DNA from: Actinomadura rifamycini DSM 43936
GTDB taxonomy: Bacteria > Actinomycetota > Actinomycetes > Streptosporangiales > Streptosporangiaceae
Assembly (NCBI RefSeq): GCF_000425065.1
Contig: NZ_AULB01000019.1
Coordinates: 62,001-126,000, forward strand
DNA: 64,000 nt
Direction: 5' to 3'
Shown: positions 42,709 through 51,662 of the stretch, piece after piece
Layout: every line of letters begins with the position of its first letter
Position numbering within the stretch: the stretch's first letter is position 1
The notes under the pieces: model-generated
Database searches by the model: none
Seen by the model: the letters and a program-made list of their open reading frames with translations, nothing else
Told to the model about the DNA's origin: nothing
Made by a program: the position numbers and the translations under genes

Positions 42709-43443
42709 GTGACATCTCGACAGAACCGCGACCGCGCCGAGCGCGGCATCCCCGAAGCGACCGTGGCGCGCCTGCCCGTCTACCTGCGCGCGCTCACCGG
42801 ACTGCAGGAGCGCGGCGTGGCGACCGTGTCGTCCGAGGAACTCGCCGCCGCCGCCGGGGTGAACTCGGCGAAACTGCGCAAGGACCTGTCGCACCTCGGC
42901 TCCTACGGGACGCGCGGCGTCGGGTACGAGGTCGAGTACCTGGTCTACCAGATCTCCCGTGAGCTAGGACTCACCCAGGACTGGGTGGTCGCCATCATCG
43001 GTGTCGGTAACCTGGGCCGGGCACTGGCCGGCTACGGCGGATTCGCGTCCCGCGGCTTCCGGGTGGCGGGCCTGCTCGACGCGGACGAGTCCATCGTCGG
43101 CCAGGAGATCTACGGCAAGACCGTGGAGCACATCGACCGGCTGGAGGACGTCATCGCGGACCACGGCGTCTCCATCGCCGTGATCGCGACCCCCGCGGCC
43201 GCCGCCCAGGGCGTGTGCGACCGCGTCGTGGCCGCGGGCGTGACGAGCGTCCTGAACTTCGCGCCGGTCGTGCTGACCGTCCCCGACGAGGTCGACGTGC
43301 GCAAGGTCGACCTGTCCATAGAACTGCAGATTCTCGCGTTCCACGAGCAGCGCAAGGCGGGCGGGCCGGACGGCCTCGGCCCGCTCGACGCCGACGAGAC
43401 GCCCCCCGGCACGACGCAGTACGTCGAGGCGGTGGACGCTTGA
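42709..43443 (+). CDS. rex: Redox-sensing transcriptional repressor Rex
   Basis: The 244-aa repressor has an N-terminal winged helix (PEATVARLPVYLRALTGLQE, NSAKLRKDLSHLGSYGTRG) and a Rossmann NADH/NAD+ domain with GVGNLGRALAGY. Family segments VIATPAAAAQGVCD and LNFAPVVL are present, and a domain-swap helix (SIELQILAFHEQ) ends the fold. It represses respiratory and haem genes when NAD+ is high. The GTG start is the standard one for this family. hemA follows after 142 bases, and a Rex site lies upstream. Confidence 0.97.
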   Translation: MTSRQNRDRAERGIPEATVARLPVYLRALTGLQERGVATVSSEELAAAAGVNSAKLRKDLSHLGSYGTRGVGYEVEYLVYQISRELGLTQDWVVAIIGVGNLGRALAGYGGFASRGFRVAGLLDADESIVGQEIYGKTVEHIDRLEDVIADHGVSIAVIATPAAAAQGVCDRVVAAGVTSVLNFAPVVLTVPDEVDVRKVDLSIELQILAFHEQRKAGGPDGLGPLDADETPPGTTQYVEAVDA

Positions 43444-43585
43444 ACGGTGTGACCGAGGTAACAGGACGAGCAGACGGGCGCCGGTTGTTGAACGTTGCGC
43501 GGGACGTTCGGCGCGGCGGGCCGTCAGGGGGGCGCGGCTCCGTCGGGAGCGGTGCGGAGCGAGTAGGGCGAACAGCGGAGTTCAC

Positions 43586-45148
43586 ATGAGTGTGTTGGTG
43601 GTGGGGCTGAGTCACCGGAGCGCCCCCGTGGCGCTGCTCGAACGGGCGGCGGTGACCGGAGACGACCTGGCCAAGCTGCTGCACGCGGTGCACGAGTCCG
43701 CGAACGTCGCGGAGGCGGCGATCGTGTCGACCTGCAACCGGGTCGAGGTGTACGCGGTCGTGGACAAGTTCCACGGCGGCGTCTCCGCGATCTCCGAGCT
43801 GATGGCGCTGCACTCCGGCGTCCCCCTGGAGGACCTGTCCCGGCACCTGTACGTCCACTACGAGGAGCGGGCCGTCCAGCACGCGTTCGCGGTGGCGTGC
43901 GGGCTGGAGTCCATGGTCGTCGGCGAGGGGCAGATCCTCGGGCAGCTGCGGCAGGCGTTCCGGCTCGCGCAGGACGAGGGGACGCTCGGCCGCGACCTCC
44001 ACGACGTCCTGCAGCAGGCGCTGCGCGTCGGCAAGCGCGCCCACCACGAGACCGGCATCGACCAGGCGGGCGCGTCGCTGGTCAGCGTCGGCCTCGACGT
44101 CGCCGTCCGGCACCTCGGCCCGCTGGACGGGGTCCGCGCGCTCGTCGTCGGCGCCGGGTCGATGAGCTCGCTGGCCGCCGCGACGCTGAGCCGCGCCGGG
44201 GCCCGCGAGGTCGTGATCGCCAACCGGACGCGCGCGAACGCCGTCCGGCTCGCCGCGTCGCTCGACGTGCCCGCGCGCGCCGTCGACCTCACCGACCTCG
44301 ACGCCGCGCTCGCGGACGCCGACCTGATCGTGTCCTGCACCGGCGCGACCGGCCTGGTCCTGACCGCCGGGCGGCTCGCCGCGGCCGGCGCGGGCGCCGA
44401 CGGCCGCGCCCGCTTCCTGCTCGACCTCGCCCTCCCGCACGACATCGACCGGGCCGTCCGCGACCTGCCGGGCGTCGCGCTCGCCGGGCTGGACGACCTG
44501 AGCACCGCCGAGGAGGCCGCGCACGCCGTCGGGCACCGCGCCGTCGAGGCCGTCCGCCGGATCGTGCACGACGAGGTCGCCGCGTACCTGTCGGCCGCCC
44601 GCGCCGCCGCCGTCGCGCCGACCGTCGTCGCGCTGCGCGCCAAGGCCGCGGGCGTCGTCGACGCCGAGCTGGCCCGGCTCACCGGACGCCTCCCCGACCT
44701 GGACGACCGCGACCGCAAGGAGATCGCGCAGACCGTGCGGCGCGTCGTCGACAAGCTGCTGCACGCGCCGACCGTCCGGGTCAAGGAGCTCGCGGCCGCC
44801 CCCGGCGGCGACTCCTACGCCGACGCGCTCCGCGAGCTGTTCGACCTGGACCCGAAGGCGCCCGAGGCCGTCGCCCGCGCCGACATCGGGGAGGGCGGCG
44901 CCGGGGACGGCGAAGCGCGCCCCGGTCCGGCCGCGGGGAGCGCCGCTCCCCCCTGGAGCGGGTCCGCGCGTACGGTGGAGGAGACGGGGGCCGCGGCGGC
45001 GGCGCCCGCACCGGCGGCGACGGCGGCGGACTGCGCCGAGGCCGACTGCGTCAGCACCACCACCGTGGAGGACGTCGCCGCGCGTGCGGCGAGCGTCCGC
45101 GCGGTGAGCGCGCGCGACGCGGCGCCCCGGAACGGAGACGAATCGTGA
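43586..45148 (+). CDS. hemA: Glutamyl-tRNA reductase
   Basis: The 520-aa enzyme reduces glutamyl-tRNA to glutamate-1-semialdehyde, first committed step of C5 haem synthesis. It has the catalytic Cys in STCNRVEVYAV, the family motif ESMVVGEGQILGQ, an NADPH domain (LVVGAGSMSSLAA) and the dimerisation helix. A long Ala/Glu/Pro-rich C-terminal extension (about 430-520) goes beyond the usual end, as in several actinomycetes. It is followed 13 bases later by hemC. hemL, the next enzyme, lies about 8 kb away. Confidence 0.97.
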   Translation: MSVLVVGLSHRSAPVALLERAAVTGDDLAKLLHAVHESANVAEAAIVSTCNRVEVYAVVDKFHGGVSAISELMALHSGVPLEDLSRHLYVHYEERAVQHAFAVACGLESMVVGEGQILGQLRQAFRLAQDEGTLGRDLHDVLQQALRVGKRAHHETGIDQAGASLVSVGLDVAVRHLGPLDGVRALVVGAGSMSSLAAATLSRAGAREVVIANRTRANAVRLAASLDVPARAVDLTDLDAALADADLIVSCTGATGLVLTAGRLAAAGAGADGRARFLLDLALPHDIDRAVRDLPGVALAGLDDLSTAEEAAHAVGHRAVEAVRRIVHDEVAAYLSAARAAAVAPTVVALRAKAAGVVDAELARLTGRLPDLDDRDRKEIAQTVRRVVDKLLHAPTVRVKELAAAPGGDSYADALRELFDLDPKAPEAVARADIGEGGAGDGEARPGPAAGSAAPPWSGSARTVEETGAAAAAPAPAATAADCAEADCVSTTTVEDVAARAASVRAVSARDAAPRNGDES

Positions 45149-45161
45149 GCGGAGTGAGGCA

Positions 45162-46103
45162 TTGACTACGGCAGGCACCGGGACGGAATCGGGCGCGGGG
45201 CGTCCGCTGCGGCTCGGCACCCGCAAGAGCTTGATGGCCATGACGCAGTCCCAGGGCGTCGCCGACGCATTGACGCAGCGTACGGGGCATGCCGTGGAGC
45301 TCGTCGGGGTAACCACGCATGGTGATGTCTCCAAGGCGCTGCTCGCCCAGATCGGGGGCACGGGGGTCTTCGTCAACGAACTGCGCGACAAGCTGCTGTC
45401 CGGCGAGGTGGACTTCGCGGTGCACTCGCTGAAGGACCTGCCGACGACCGCGACGCCCGGGATCGCGCTGGCCGCGACGCCCGCCCGCGACGACGCCCGC
45501 GACGCGCTGTGCGGCCCCGCGAAGCTCGCCGACCTGCCGCACGGCGCCCGCGTCGGCACCGGCTCGCCGCGCCGCGTCGCGCAGCTGCGCGCGCTGCGCC
45601 CCGACCTCGAAATCGTCCCGATCCGCGGGAACGCGCCCACCCGGCTCGGCAAGGTCACCGACGGCGAGCTGAACGCGGTCGTCCTCGCGCACGCCGGGCT
45701 GCGCCGCATCGGGCGGCTCGACGCGGTCGCCGAGGTGTTCGACCCGGACCAGATGCTGCCCGCCCCCGGGCAGGGGTCGCTGGCCCTGGAGTGCCGCGCC
45801 GACCGGACCGACCTCATCGAGCTGCTCGGCGCGCTCGACGACCGGGCGACCCGGGCGGCCGTCACCGCCGAGCGGACGGTGCTGGCCGTCCTGGAGGGCG
45901 GGTGCTCGGCGCCCGTGGGAACATACGCTGCCGAAGTTGATGAATCGCTGCATCTGACCGCGACCGTCGCCGCCTACGACGGGAGCCGGCAGATTCGGAT
46001 GTCCGCAAGCGGCCACCCGGATGCGGCCGAGCAGATCGGACGCGACCTCGCGGACCGGCTGCTCGCCCAGGGGGCCGACCAGTTGATGGGGGAGCGAGAT
46101 TGA
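45162..46103 (+). CDS. hemC: Porphobilinogen deaminase (hydroxymethylbilane synthase)
   Basis: The 313-aa enzyme polymerises four porphobilinogens to hydroxymethylbilane. It has the LGTRKSLMAM start, HSLKDLPT with the catalytic-site Asp neighbourhood, TGSPRRVAQL, and the cofactor cysteine in LEGGCSAPVG. The RGN loop reads RGNAPTRLGKV where RGNVDTRxxK is usual, a small deviation. The start is TTG with GGAGTGAGG upstream, and the stop overlaps the hemD start (TTGA). Confidence 0.96.
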   Translation: MTTAGTGTESGAGRPLRLGTRKSLMAMTQSQGVADALTQRTGHAVELVGVTTHGDVSKALLAQIGGTGVFVNELRDKLLSGEVDFAVHSLKDLPTTATPGIALAATPARDDARDALCGPAKLADLPHGARVGTGSPRRVAQLRALRPDLEIVPIRGNAPTRLGKVTDGELNAVVLAHAGLRRIGRLDAVAEVFDPDQMLPAPGQGSLALECRADRTDLIELLGALDDRATRAAVTAERTVLAVLEGGCSAPVGTYAAEVDESLHLTATVAAYDGSRQIRMSASGHPDAAEQIGRDLADRLLAQGADQLMGERD

Positions 46104-47728
46104 GCCCCGCTAGTCAGATCCCCGCCCGCACGGGCCCCGCGCGGACGGGCGCCGGCGTCCCGGCCTCCCGCCGGACCGCCGACCCGGGCACCGTCGCGAT
46201 CGTCGGCATGGGCCCGGGCGACCCCGGGCTGCTGACTCTGCGCGCCGCGGCGGAGCTGGAGAACGCCGAGACCGTCATCGTCAGCCGGGAGCACTGCCCC
46301 GCCGACGTGCTCGCGCACTGCCGTCCCGACGCCGAGATCGTCGACACCGCCGAGGGCGACCCGGTGAAGCTCGCGTCCCGCGCCGCGAAGGCCGGGCGCC
46401 GCGTCGTCCGGCTGTTCCAGGGCGACCCGGGGCTCGGCTGCGGGCTCGCCGCCGAGGGCGCCGCGCTCGCCAAGGCCGGGGTGCCGTTCGAGGTCGTCCC
46501 GGGGGTGTCCGCGGTGACGGGCGTCCCGGGCTACGCCGGGATCCCGCTGACCGACCCCGACCACCGCGAGGTCCGCGTCGTCGACGCGTCCCGCGGCGGC
46601 GTCGACTGGACGGCCTACGCCGACCCGTCGGCGACGCTGGTGATCCTCGGCGCTGAGGGCGCGGTCGCCGACACCTGCAAGGGCCTGGTCGCCGCCGGCC
46701 GCTCCGACCGCACCCCCGCGGCGATGACGAGCCTCGGCACCACCACCGAGCAGGAGACCGTCGTGTCGACCCTGCACAAGCTGGCGTCCGACACCAAGGG
46801 CATGGAGCACCCCGCGATGATCATCGTGGGGGACGTGGTGAAGTACCGCGACCGGCTGTCCTGGTTCGAGACGAAGCCGCTGTTCGGCTGGCGGGTCCTG
46901 GTGCCGCGCACCAAGGAGCAGGCGGCGTCCCTGTCGGACCAGCTCCGCGGGTACGGGGCCGTCCCCGACGAGGTCCCGACGATCTCCGTCGAGCCGCCCC
47001 GCACCCCCCAGCAGATGGACCGCGCCGTCAAGGGCCTCGTCACCGGACGGTACGAGTGGGTCGTGTTCACCTCGACCAACGCGGTCAAGGCGATCCGGGA
47101 GAAGTTCACCGACTACGGGCTGGACGCCCGCGCGTTCGCCGGCCTGAAGGTCGCGGCCGTCGGCGAGCAGACCGCCGCCGCGCTCGTCGAGTTCGGCGTC
47201 GTGCCGGACCTGACGCCCGAGGGGCAGCAGTCCGGGGAGGGCCTGGCCGAGGTGTGGCCGCCCTACGACGAGGACCTCGACCCCATCAACCGGGTGCTGC
47301 TACCGCGCGCCGACATCGCCACCGACACCCTCATCGCCCGGCTCACCGACCTCGGCTGGGAGTGCGAGGACGTCACCGCCTACCGGACGGTCCGGGCCGC
47401 GCCGCCGCCCGCGCCGATCCGCGAGGCGATCAAGGGCGGCGGGTTCGACGCCGTGCTGTTCACGTCGTCGTCCACGGTGAAGAACCTCATCGGGATCGCC
47501 GGGAAGCCGCACAACGTGACCGTCATCGCGGTGATCGGCCCGCAGACCGCGAAGACCGCCGAGGAGTACGGGCTGCGCGTCGACGTCATGGCGCCCAAGC
47601 CGTCCGTTTCCGCCCTCGCGGAGGCGCTCGCCGAGTACGGTGCGAAGCGCCGGGCGACGCAGATCGAGAACGGCGACCCGCTGCGCAAGCCGTCCCAGAT
47701 GCGCCGGGGCGCCCGCCGCCGCAAGTAG
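46100..47728 (+). CDS. hemD: Bifunctional uroporphyrinogen-III C-methyltransferase/uroporphyrinogen-III synthase
   Basis: The 542-aa fusion joins an N-terminal CobA/SUMT-type methylase (about 30-255, VGMGPGDPGLLTLRAA, LFQGDPGLGCGLA, HPAMIIVGDVV) to a C-terminal HemD domain (about 265-515, GWRVLVPRTKEQ, VVFTSTNAV, VAAVGEQTAAAL, FTSSSTVKN). It closes the tetrapyrrole ring and can methylate it toward sirohaem or cobalamin. The methylase half is more divergent and might not be fully active. TTG start overlaps the hemC stop. The basic tail (RRGARRRK) is typical of actinomycete versions. Confidence 0.94.
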   Translation: MSPASQIPARTGPARTGAGVPASRRTADPGTVAIVGMGPGDPGLLTLRAAAELENAETVIVSREHCPADVLAHCRPDAEIVDTAEGDPVKLASRAAKAGRRVVRLFQGDPGLGCGLAAEGAALAKAGVPFEVVPGVSAVTGVPGYAGIPLTDPDHREVRVVDASRGGVDWTAYADPSATLVILGAEGAVADTCKGLVAAGRSDRTPAAMTSLGTTTEQETVVSTLHKLASDTKGMEHPAMIIVGDVVKYRDRLSWFETKPLFGWRVLVPRTKEQAASLSDQLRGYGAVPDEVPTISVEPPRTPQQMDRAVKGLVTGRYEWVVFTSTNAVKAIREKFTDYGLDARAFAGLKVAAVGEQTAAALVEFGVVPDLTPEGQQSGEGLAEVWPPYDEDLDPINRVLLPRADIATDTLIARLTDLGWECEDVTAYRTVRAAPPPAPIREAIKGGGFDAVLFTSSSTVKNLIGIAGKPHNVTVIAVIGPQTAKTAEEYGLRVDVMAPKPSVSALAEALAEYGAKRRATQIENGDPLRKPSQMRRGARRRK

Positions 47729-47755
47729 CCTCCACGCGCCCAGGAGAGAAGAGCG

Positions 47756-48742
47756 ATGACCGCACAGTTCCCCGCCGCGCGGCCCCGCCGGCTGCGCCGC
47801 ACCCCGGCGCTGCGCCGGATGGTGGCCGAGACGCGGCTGAGCCCCGCCGAGCTCGTCCTGCCGATGTTCGTCAAGGAGGGCATCGACGCGCCGCAGCCCG
47901 TCGCGTCCATGCCGGGCGTGTACCAGCACACCCGCGACAGCCTGCGCAAGGCGGCGCACGACGCGGTCGAGGCGGGCGTCGGCGGGATCATCCTGTTCGG
48001 GATCCCCGCGGTGAAGGACGGCGAGGGCTCGGCCGCCGACGACCCGGCGGGCATCGTGCAGCTCGCGCTGCGCGACCTGGTGTCGGACGTCGGCGACTCG
48101 ACCGTCGTGATGACGGACCTGTGCCTCGACGAGTACACCGACCACGGGCACTGCGGCGTCCTCACCCAGAGCGGCGAGATCGACAACGACGCGACGCTGC
48201 GGCGCTACGCGTCCATCGCAGTGGCGCAGGCGGCGGCCGGGGCGGCCGTCCTCGGCCCGAGCGGCATGATGGACGGCCAGGTCGGCGCGATCCGGGAGGC
48301 CCTCGACGGCGCCGGGTACCCGGAGGTCTCGATCATGGGGTACTCGGCGAAGTACTCGTCCGCCTTCTACGGCCCGTTCCGGGACGCGGCCGAGTGCGCG
48401 CCGCGGTTCGGCGACCGGTCCACCCACCAGCAGGACCCGGCGAACGCCGACGAGGCCCTCCGCGAGGTGTTCCTCGACCTCGACGAGGGCGCCGACATGG
48501 TCATGGTGAAGCCCGCGGGCGCCTACCTGGACGTCATCCGCCGCGTCCGCGACGCCGTCGACGTGCCCGTCGTGGCGTACCAGGTCAGCGGCGAGTACGC
48601 GATGATCGAGGCCGCCGCCGAGAAGGGCTGGCTGGACCGGGAGCGGACGATCATGGAGTCGCTGCTGTCGATCCGCCGTGCGGGCGCCGACATCGTGCTC
48701 ACCTACTGGGCGACCGAGGTGGCGCGCGGCCTCACCGCGTAA
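47756..48742 (+). CDS. hemB: Delta-aminolevulinic acid dehydratase (porphobilinogen synthase)
   Basis: The 328-aa TIM-barrel enzyme joins two aminolevulinates to porphobilinogen. Both Schiff-base lysines are visible (SAKYSSAFYGPFRDA and MVKPAGAYLD). The metal loop reads DLCLDEYTDHGHCG: the central cysteine of the zinc type is Asp, pointing to the magnesium-dependent class. GGAGAGAAGAGCG precedes the ATG. It ends the rex-hem cluster, 28 bases after hemD. Confidence 0.97.
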   Translation: MTAQFPAARPRRLRRTPALRRMVAETRLSPAELVLPMFVKEGIDAPQPVASMPGVYQHTRDSLRKAAHDAVEAGVGGIILFGIPAVKDGEGSAADDPAGIVQLALRDLVSDVGDSTVVMTDLCLDEYTDHGHCGVLTQSGEIDNDATLRRYASIAVAQAAAGAAVLGPSGMMDGQVGAIREALDGAGYPEVSIMGYSAKYSSAFYGPFRDAAECAPRFGDRSTHQQDPANADEALREVFLDLDEGADMVMVKPAGAYLDVIRRVRDAVDVPVVAYQVSGEYAMIEAAAEKGWLDRERTIMESLLSIRRAGADIVLTYWATEVARGLTA

Positions 48743-48830
48743 CGCGTTCGGGCCGATTCCGGGGGTTGGCGTGCCTGGCCCGTGCTCCCCGAGGCATCAT
48801 CGATACAGGAACTCGCATTGGGGGGCGCTC

Positions 48831-49466
48831 ATGCTGGCGGTGTCGGGGTACAGGCGGAACAGGGCGGCGCGCGAACGGATGCTCACGGCGGCCCTCGGCT
48901 ACGCCGGCCTCGGCTGGCCCTGCGTACCCGGGGCGCACGCCCCCGTCGGGGGCGACCGCGCCTGCTCCTGCGACCGCGTCGGCTGCCCCGACCCCGCCGC
49001 GCATCCCGTGTCCGCCACCTGGGGCCTTCAGGCCAGCGTGGACGCCGAGGTGCTGAAACGCTGGTGGGCCGACCGCCCCCAGGCGGGGATCATCCTGCCG
49101 ACCGGGCGCGTGTTCGACGTCCTCGACATCCCCGCCGCCGCCGGGCACCGCGCGCTCGCCCGCATCGAGCGCGACGACCTGCCCGTCGGGCCCGTCGCGG
49201 CGGTCGGCGCCGAGCGGATGCTGTTCTTCGTCAGCACCCGCGGCGCCCCCGTCGACGAGGACGAATGGTGGTCGTGCCATCTCGACTGCTCCCCGGAGGA
49301 CGTCGCCGAGACCCCGGGGATGCGCTGGCACTGCCGCGACAGCTACGTCGTCGCGCCGCCGACCGTCCTGCCCTACGGGCGCGAGACCGCGTGGGTGCGG
49401 CCGCCCCAGACCTCCCTTCCCGACCCCCTGCGGCTCCTGGAGGTGCTCTCGGACGCCGTGGGCTGA
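48831..49466 (+). CDS. Bifunctional DNA primase/polymerase N-terminal domain protein
   Basis: The 211-aa protein is a stand-alone prim-pol-like domain of the type seen in actinobacteria: AALGYAGLGWPCVPG at the start, a cysteine cluster (CSCDRVGCPDPAAHP), WWADRPQAGIILPTGRVFDVLD and a C-terminal CRDSYVVAPPTVLP segment. It lacks a helicase domain, and the acidic catalytic set appears reduced, so true primase activity is uncertain. GGGGGGCGCTC precedes ATG 48831. It follows hemB by 88 bases, as in related genomes. Confidence 0.8.
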   Translation: MLAVSGYRRNRAARERMLTAALGYAGLGWPCVPGAHAPVGGDRACSCDRVGCPDPAAHPVSATWGLQASVDAEVLKRWWADRPQAGIILPTGRVFDVLDIPAAAGHRALARIERDDLPVGPVAAVGAERMLFFVSTRGAPVDEDEWWSCHLDCSPEDVAETPGMRWHCRDSYVVAPPTVLPYGRETAWVRPPQTSLPDPLRLLEVLSDAVG

Positions 49467-49472
49467 GCCCCC

Positions 49473-49489
49473 GGGGCCGACCCGGCCCC
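49473..49489. terminator. GC-rich hairpin between convergent genes
   Basis: GGGGCCG and CGGCCCC pair around ACC between the prim-pol gene stop (49466) and the TetR gene stop (49497). There is no T-tract. Confidence 0.4.
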
Positions 49490-49496
49490 CCGGCGG

Positions 49497-50165
49497 TCAG
49501 CCCTGGAGCATCGGCACCAGGAAGCGGCGGGCCACCATGGCGAGCTGCTCGTCGTCGTCGAGGTCGATGACCAGGCTCGGGATCGCCAGGAACGACGCGG
49601 AGACGCGGACCATCATCTCGGCCACGAGGTCGGTGTCGAGGCCGTCCGGGACGTTGCCGGCGCGCTGCTCGCGGCGGAGCTGCCCGGCGACGAACTGCCG
49701 GACGACCGCGAGCGTCTGCCCGCCGTCGCTGACCATGGACGGGACGAGCCAGTCCGGCTCGGCGGTGATCAGCCCGCCGATCAGCGGGTTCCGCTGGATG
49801 GCGCGCAGCGAGCTGACGAAGCCCAGCACCACCCGGTCGGCGGCGGTCTCGGCCCGCTGTATGTCGACGAGGAACCGGTCGAAGTAGCGGCGCAGCTCGC
49901 GCCGCACCACCTGTTCGACCAGTGCGTCCTTCGTGGCGAACCGCCGGTATACCGTGATCCGCGAGACCCCGGCGCGTTTCGCGACGTCCTCCATGGTGGA
50001 GCGCTGGACGCCCATCCGGGAGAACTGCTCGGACGCGGCGTCGAGGACGCGCGCACGGGTCTCGTCGGGATCGTCGACCCGTTCGACGGCGTCGGTGTAG
50101 GCGCGTTCGAGCAACGACTCGGGACCTGAGGCCGCCACGACGGCGGAGACCTGCTCAGAGTCCAC
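49497..50165 (-). CDS. TetR/AcrR-family regulator divergent from lcp (LcpR-like)
   Basis: The 222-aa protein has a polar N-terminus (about 1-35), then a TetR helix-turn-helix (TRARVLDAASEQFSRMGVQR, MEDVAKRAGVSRITVYRRF) and a helical ligand-binding domain. A TTG opens the frame at 50177, but GGGAGGAAAC directly precedes the in-frame GTG at 50165, which I take as start. It diverges from the Lcp gene across 167 bases containing TGTATCA-type sites. In Gordonia the TetR protein LcpR represses lcp, so the same job is inferred here. Confidence 0.88.
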   Translation of the reverse strand: MDSEQVSAVVAASGPESLLERAYTDAVERVDDPDETRARVLDAASEQFSRMGVQRSTMEDVAKRAGVSRITVYRRFATKDALVEQVVRRELRRYFDRFLVDIQRAETAADRVVLGFVSSLRAIQRNPLIGGLITAEPDWLVPSMVSDGGQTLAVVRQFVAGQLRREQRAGNVPDGLDTDLVAEMMVRVSASFLAIPSLVIDLDDDEQLAMVARRFLVPMLQG

Positions 50166-50267
50166 GTTTCCTCCCAAGAGGGCTGATAGTTCTCTTCTCG
50201 CCAGTAATTACACCAAATCGGGTCTTGTTTCGGCTGAAACCGTGTGCTGTTATTGGTCTGCCACCGA

Positions 50268-50302
50268 TGATACACAGATGCAAACCATGTATCAGCGTAT
50301 CA
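50268..50302. promoter_or_regulatory. TGATACA/TGTATCA operator cluster in the tetR-lcp intergenic region
   Basis: TGATACA (50268-50274) and TGTATCA (50288-50294) form a 7-bp inverted repeat, and a further GTATCA (50297-50302) follows as a direct repeat of the right half. The cluster is relatively AT-rich and lies between the divergent TetR and Lcp genes, 30-65 bases before the lcp ATG. Confidence 0.6.
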
Positions 50303-50332
50303 ACGGATGCTCACCCCGAGGAGGACGATGGC

Positions 50333-51595
50333 ATGGACGAACTCAGCAGGCGGAAGATGCTGGCGGCGGGCGGGACGCTGGGCGCGCTGGGCGCGCTGAG
50401 CGTCGCCACGCCCGCGCACGCGAGCACACTGTGGACCTGGTCCCCCAAGGGGTCGGTGGCAGGCGCGGGGGCGGGCGCCGACCCCCGGGGCGTGTGGGAC
50501 GACGTGGTCGACCCGATCGTCGCCGACATCATCGAGAGCGGTCACACGTCGGCCGTCAACCGCGAACTGCGCAAGTGGACCAAGAACGGCCAGACGCTCT
50601 CCAGGTCGCTGCCGTCGGAACTGCGCGGCTTCATGGAGCAGGCCAGGCAGCTGCCGTCCTGGGCCGACGAGGGCAAGCTCGACGTCGCGACGAACTTCAA
50701 CGAGAAGCGCGGGCTCTACCTCGGCGTCACCTACGGCTTCGCCAGCGGGATGATGAGCACGGTCATCCCCCGCGAGGCGCGCGCCGTGTACTACTCCAAG
50801 GGCGGTGCGGACATGCGGGACCGCATCACCAAGACCGCCAAGCTCGGCTACGACATCGGCACGTCGAACGCCTACCGGGCCGACGGCGAGATGATCGTCA
50901 CCTGCGTCAAGACGCGGCTGGCGCACGCGGGCGTCCGCCACCTGCTGCCGCAGTCCCCCCACTGGTCGAAGGTCGCCGACGAGGAGATCCCGATCAGCCA
51001 GGCCGACATGATGGTCACCTGGCACAGCCTGCCGACGACCGTCATGCAGAACCTGAAGAAGTGGAAGGTGCCGATCCCGGCGAACGAGTCCGAGGCGTTC
51101 CTGCACTCGTGGCAGCTCTGCGCCTACATGCTCGGGATCAAGGAAGAGTACATCCCGAACTCGTGGGCGGAGGCGGACTCGCAGGCCGCGCAGGTCCTGA
51201 CGCCGATCCTCGCGCCGACGCCCGAGGGCATCAAGCTCGCCGACATGCTCCTCAACCTCGGCACGATCGTCCCGGGCGGCCCCCTCAAGTACATCACCAA
51301 GCCCATCCTGGGAGCGCTCACCCGCTACGTGCTCGGCGACGAGATCGCCGGCTGGCTGAAGATCCCGCGGGAGCCGTTCTGGGACGCGGTCTTCGAGACG
51401 GCCTGGGAGCCGTTCATCGCCGTCCGCGAGGGCCTGCTGGAGCTCGAGGACGCCCCCGGCGTCCTGCAGCGGGTCTACTGGGCCTTCGACGAGATCCTCC
51501 GCCTCGGCGCCCTGCTCGTCCTGTCGGGCGCGGACTTCCCGATCAGCATCCAGATCCCCGACGCCAACAACCCGAACTACCCGGGCGGCTCCTGA
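50333..51595 (+). CDS. lcp: Tat-secreted latex clearing protein/rubber oxygenase homologue (Lcp, DUF2236)
   Basis: The 420-aa protein has a twin-arginine signal (SRRKMLAAGGTLGALGALSV, cleavage after PAHA) and a DUF2236-type b-haem oxygenase fold. TAKLGYDIGTSN and TRLAHAGVRHLL match the region that carries the conserved Arg/Thr and haem-ligand His of Lcp. These enzymes cleave the double bonds of polyisoprene outside the cell. GAGGAGG eight bases before ATG 50333 fixes the start; longer in-frame starts lack it. The Tat route and divergent TetR agree with known lcp loci. Activity on rubber is inferred. Confidence 0.85.
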   Translation: MDELSRRKMLAAGGTLGALGALSVATPAHASTLWTWSPKGSVAGAGAGADPRGVWDDVVDPIVADIIESGHTSAVNRELRKWTKNGQTLSRSLPSELRGFMEQARQLPSWADEGKLDVATNFNEKRGLYLGVTYGFASGMMSTVIPREARAVYYSKGGADMRDRITKTAKLGYDIGTSNAYRADGEMIVTCVKTRLAHAGVRHLLPQSPHWSKVADEEIPISQADMMVTWHSLPTTVMQNLKKWKVPIPANESEAFLHSWQLCAYMLGIKEEYIPNSWAEADSQAAQVLTPILAPTPEGIKLADMLLNLGTIVPGGPLKYITKPILGALTRYVLGDEIAGWLKIPREPFWDAVFETAWEPFIAVREGLLELEDAPGVLQRVYWAFDEILRLGALLVLSGADFPISIQIPDANNPNYPGGS

Positions 51596-51617
51596 CCAGG
51601 TAGCCGCCCCCCGAACG

Positions 51618-51655
51618 GCGGGCCCCCGGAATCGCGCCGGATTCCGGGGGCCCGC
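51618..51655. terminator. Strong 16-bp hairpin between lcp and the pseudokinase gene
   Basis: GCGGGCCCCCGGAATC (51618-51633) pairs perfectly with GATTCCGGGGGCCCGC (51640-51655) around a six-base loop. It lies between two convergent genes and should stop both transcripts. No T-tract follows. Confidence 0.75.
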
Positions 51656-51662
51656 GGCATGC

